NCBI GenBank assembly: GCA_016212685.1
Contig: JACREW010000166.1
Span: forward strand, 1-6,112
Origin: Nitrospirota bacterium
Lineage (GTDB): Bacteria; Nitrospirota; Thermodesulfovibrionia; Thermodesulfovibrionales; Dissulfurispiraceae
Reading direction: 5' to 3'
DNA length: 6,112 nt
Positions within the stretch are counted from its first letter, which is position 1. Every line of letters begins with the position of its first letter. Under the pieces are notes generated by a model. That model was not told the origin of the DNA. It was given only the letters and a program-made list of their open reading frames with translations, and made no database searches. The translations under genes were made by a program, and so were the position numbers. This document shows, piece by piece, positions 4,632 to 6,112 of this stretch.

Positions 4632-4663
4632 CTCGCCCTCATCAAAAAATCCCTCCATCTTTT
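4632..4663 (+). repeat. Direct repeat R3: partial XRE gene 3' end
   Basis: Twenty-five bases (4632-4656) are identical to R1 positions 3617-3641, followed by a looser match to R2 (TCTTTT). It encodes LALIKKSLHLF in frame, then diverges. It ends ten bases before the kinase stop codon at 4674-4676, and marks the right edge of the cassette strip. Confidence 0.8.
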
Positions 4664-4673
4664 TGAATTTATT

Positions 4674-5959
4674 TTAACACGGCAGTTCTATTTTAAAAAC
4701 CGTTCCTTTTTGTCGTAGACTCGACTCATAGAGCGGTTCGCTCTCAAGTTCTATTTTGCCTCCGAGCGCTTTCACCAATTTATCCACAATGGCAAGCCCC
4801 AATCCGGTGCCTCTCGTTTTTGCGGTGAAGAACGGCTCGAATGCCCTCTGCATAGTCTCGCTGTCCATGCCGCAACCGTTGTCTTTTATCGTTAAAAGCA
4901 GCGTTTTACCTGTAGACTCCGCCTTCACCTCTATAATGCCGTCATCGGCAACAGCATCCGCGGCGTTATTAATGAGATTTGCCAGCACCTGTGTTAACTT
5001 GTCCCTATCGGATTTCACTTTTATTTCCGAGGGAACTGAAGCTGTTATGTCGATGCCCCCTGCCGAACGGTCGAAACTTTTGATGACCTCGTCTATCAGT
5101 CTGCCGATATCAAATTCCTCCAATTTTAATTCCACAGGCTTTGCATACATCAGAAGGTCTTCGGTTAATGTCTCCAGCCGTTTTGATTCGGAAATTATTA
5201 TATCGAGATAGCCTGTCTGCTGCTCTACCGCTCTGCTGCTCTGCTGCTCTTTCAAATACTGCGCGAATCCCTTAATGCTGCCCAAAGGGTTTCTTATTTC
5301 ATGCGCGAGCACCGACGCCATTTCTCCTATCACGGCAAGCCGTTCCCTCTCCGCCATTTTTGTCTTTAATTCCTCGGCGCGGCGCGATGCCCTTATGAAG
5401 AAATAACCGATAACCCATAAAATGCCTATTACAACAGCCATGCCTAAGACCTGCAGCCGCGCCTGCCTTATAATCCCTTCAACCGGATATGCGCGAAGCG
5501 CAAGCCGGAGTATGTTGGCGGTGTTTTTTATATGCACAGGTAAATCGAGGATAAAAACCCTTTCGTCTGTCCCCAGCACTGCATACCTGTTAATCGTACT
5601 GCCGGTTTCTGCTGCCGTCTTAATGAACTCGTCCGGAACTTCCCTGCCTATCAGATTTTCGTTTGAATGAAGGAGGATTTTGCCTTTTTTGTCATAAAGC
5701 GCGATAAACGCTATGCCTTCCCACTTGCTTTCGGTAATAATGTCTTTAAAGATGTTTTTACGGTTTTTAAACTCATAACTGTCTTTAAGCAACGCTTCGA
5801 GGCTCACAGCAATACCGATGGCCTGAAGCTTTATGGAATCTTCCGCGGCCGTAATGGAATTTTTATAGGTCAGGACTGCGCTTGTTATGGTTATAACCGT
5901 TGCGACCGCAAGTACGGTAATAATATAAAAGTGACTTCTTTAGGGAGGTTATTACGCAT
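4674..5959 (-). CDS. Membrane sensor histidine kinase (NtrB/AtoS-like catalytic core), probable 1-nt deletion near the start
   Basis: Autophosphorylating sensor of a two-component system. Counting from GTG at 5807, a sensor region with Cache/PAS-like features (GKILLHSNENLIGREVPDE, 42-60) is followed by a second membrane helix (about 119-138), the H-box HEIRNPLG with His169, the N-box NLINNAADA (277-285), the G1 box DNGCG (309-313), FEPFFT and the G2 box GTGLGLA (333-339). All catalytic residues are present. Upstream of 5807 the same frame stays open to 5939 and encodes the first membrane helix (HFYIITVLAVATVITI), so GTG is not the real start. No standard start lies in that stretch. The ATG at 5959 reads MRNNLPKE and then drops out of frame. 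One extra A near 5936-5941 would join the two, giving 428 residues. It lies directly after a fumarase-family gene. No response regulator is visible here. Confidence 0.85.
5217..5248 (-). repeat. Short tandem repeat in the kinase dimerisation region
   Basis: An 8-bp unit CTGCTGCT occurs at 5233-5240 and directly again at 5241-5248, with a third copy at 5217-5224. It encodes the Glu/Gln/Ser-rich stretch EQQSSRAVEQQ just after DHp helix 1. Such units can gain or lose copies by slippage; a change by one unit would shift the frame. Confidence 0.55.
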
Positions 5960-5974
5960 TTAGAATGTTGTGTC

Positions 5975-6112
5975 TTATGGGGTTTTTAGTATCCCTCTTA
6001 TTAATCGCTCCAATTCCTCTTTAGGCATAGCCGTCATTTCAGCCGCCACTTCCTTTATGCTCCGTTTTTCTTTATAAGCTTTTTTTGCGATCTGTGCGGC
6101 TTTGTCGTATCC
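5975..6112 (-). CDS. Class II fumarase/aspartase-family enzyme, C-terminal 45 residues
   Basis: The gene enters from the right edge and ends with TAA at 5977-5975. Visible residues begin GYDKAAQIAKKAYKEKRSIK and end MPKEELERLIRGILKTP. This is the small C-terminal helical domain (FumaraseC_C) of the fumarase/aspartase superfamily. GYDKAA-x-IAKKA is closer to class II fumarase (FumC, fumarate to malate in the TCA cycle) than to aspartase, which more often has GYE. The tail is short compared with FumC, which usually continues with a DP.KM-type motif. The active-site parts lie outside the window. Fifteen bases separate its stop from the ATG of the kinase, which suggests one transcript. Superfamily firm; fumarase over aspartase likely. 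Confidence 0.75.
   Translation of the reverse strand, partial: GYDKAAQIAKKAYKEKRSIKEVAAEMTAMPKEELERLIRGILKTP

Noticed and set aside
3605..4663. R1-R2-R3 as a CRISPR array
   Set aside because: There are only three copies of unequal length, spaced by hundreds of bases holding genes, and the repeats encode the end of a protein.
4756..5211. A 151-residue plus-strand reading frame inside the kinase gene
   Set aside because: It is antisense to the conserved H, N and G boxes of the kinase; its serine-rich translation is typical of a shadow frame.

Overview
This window looks like accessory chromosomal DNA from a Gram-negative bacterium. The evidence is a two-partner secretion (TPS) system with an outer-membrane TpsB transporter, a class II fumarase end and an NtrB/AtoS-like sensor kinase. 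Moderate GC with AT-rich promoters and several solo small toxin-antitoxin-like genes would suit an uncultured Nitrospirota or Desulfobacterota-like lineage. That placement is an impression from gene content, not a proven assignment.

Layout from left to right. Positions 1-831 (minus) hold the start of a TpsA exoprotein with a filamentous-haemagglutinin-type secretion domain; it runs off the left edge. A 50-nt REP-like hairpin is embedded in its signal-peptide region. Positions 912-1383 (plus) hold a HicB/HicA toxin-antitoxin pair lying in the opposite orientation between tpsA and tpsB. Positions 1466-3177 (minus) hold the partner transporter tpsB, intact over its full length except for a 2-nt insertion near 2228-2232 that splits it into two frames. 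Positions 3178-3334 form an AT-rich divergent promoter region in which the tpsB promoter and the promoter of an XRE-family regulator share one -35 box, inside a small palindrome.

Positions 3335-4663 form a strip of small genes. First comes the XRE regulator (3335-3673), then a DUF4258 protein (3723-3971), then a DUF2283 protein (3991-4233) that seems to start at AUU and has no ATG, then a lone antitoxin-like protein (4365-4625). The 3' end of the XRE gene recurs as a degenerate copy after the DUF4258/DUF2283 pair (4247-4316) and as a shorter copy after the antitoxin gene (4632-4663). Each small-gene cassette is therefore bounded by copies of the same gene end. This repeat-delimited cassette array is the most unusual structure in the window.

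Positions 4674-5959 (minus) hold a membrane sensor histidine kinase with a likely 1-nt deletion near its start. Positions 5975-6112 hold the C-terminus of a fumarase/aspartase-family enzyme immediately upstream on the same strand, probably in one transcription unit with the kinase.

Working model (inference): TpsB would export TpsA across the outer membrane, with the divergent XRE protein as candidate regulator. The locus has collected toxin-antitoxin-type cassettes, one set within the TPS operon and others stacked at the 3' end of the XRE gene. Two frameshifts and one missing ATG within 4 kb mean either real decay or consensus errors; read mapping would tell which.
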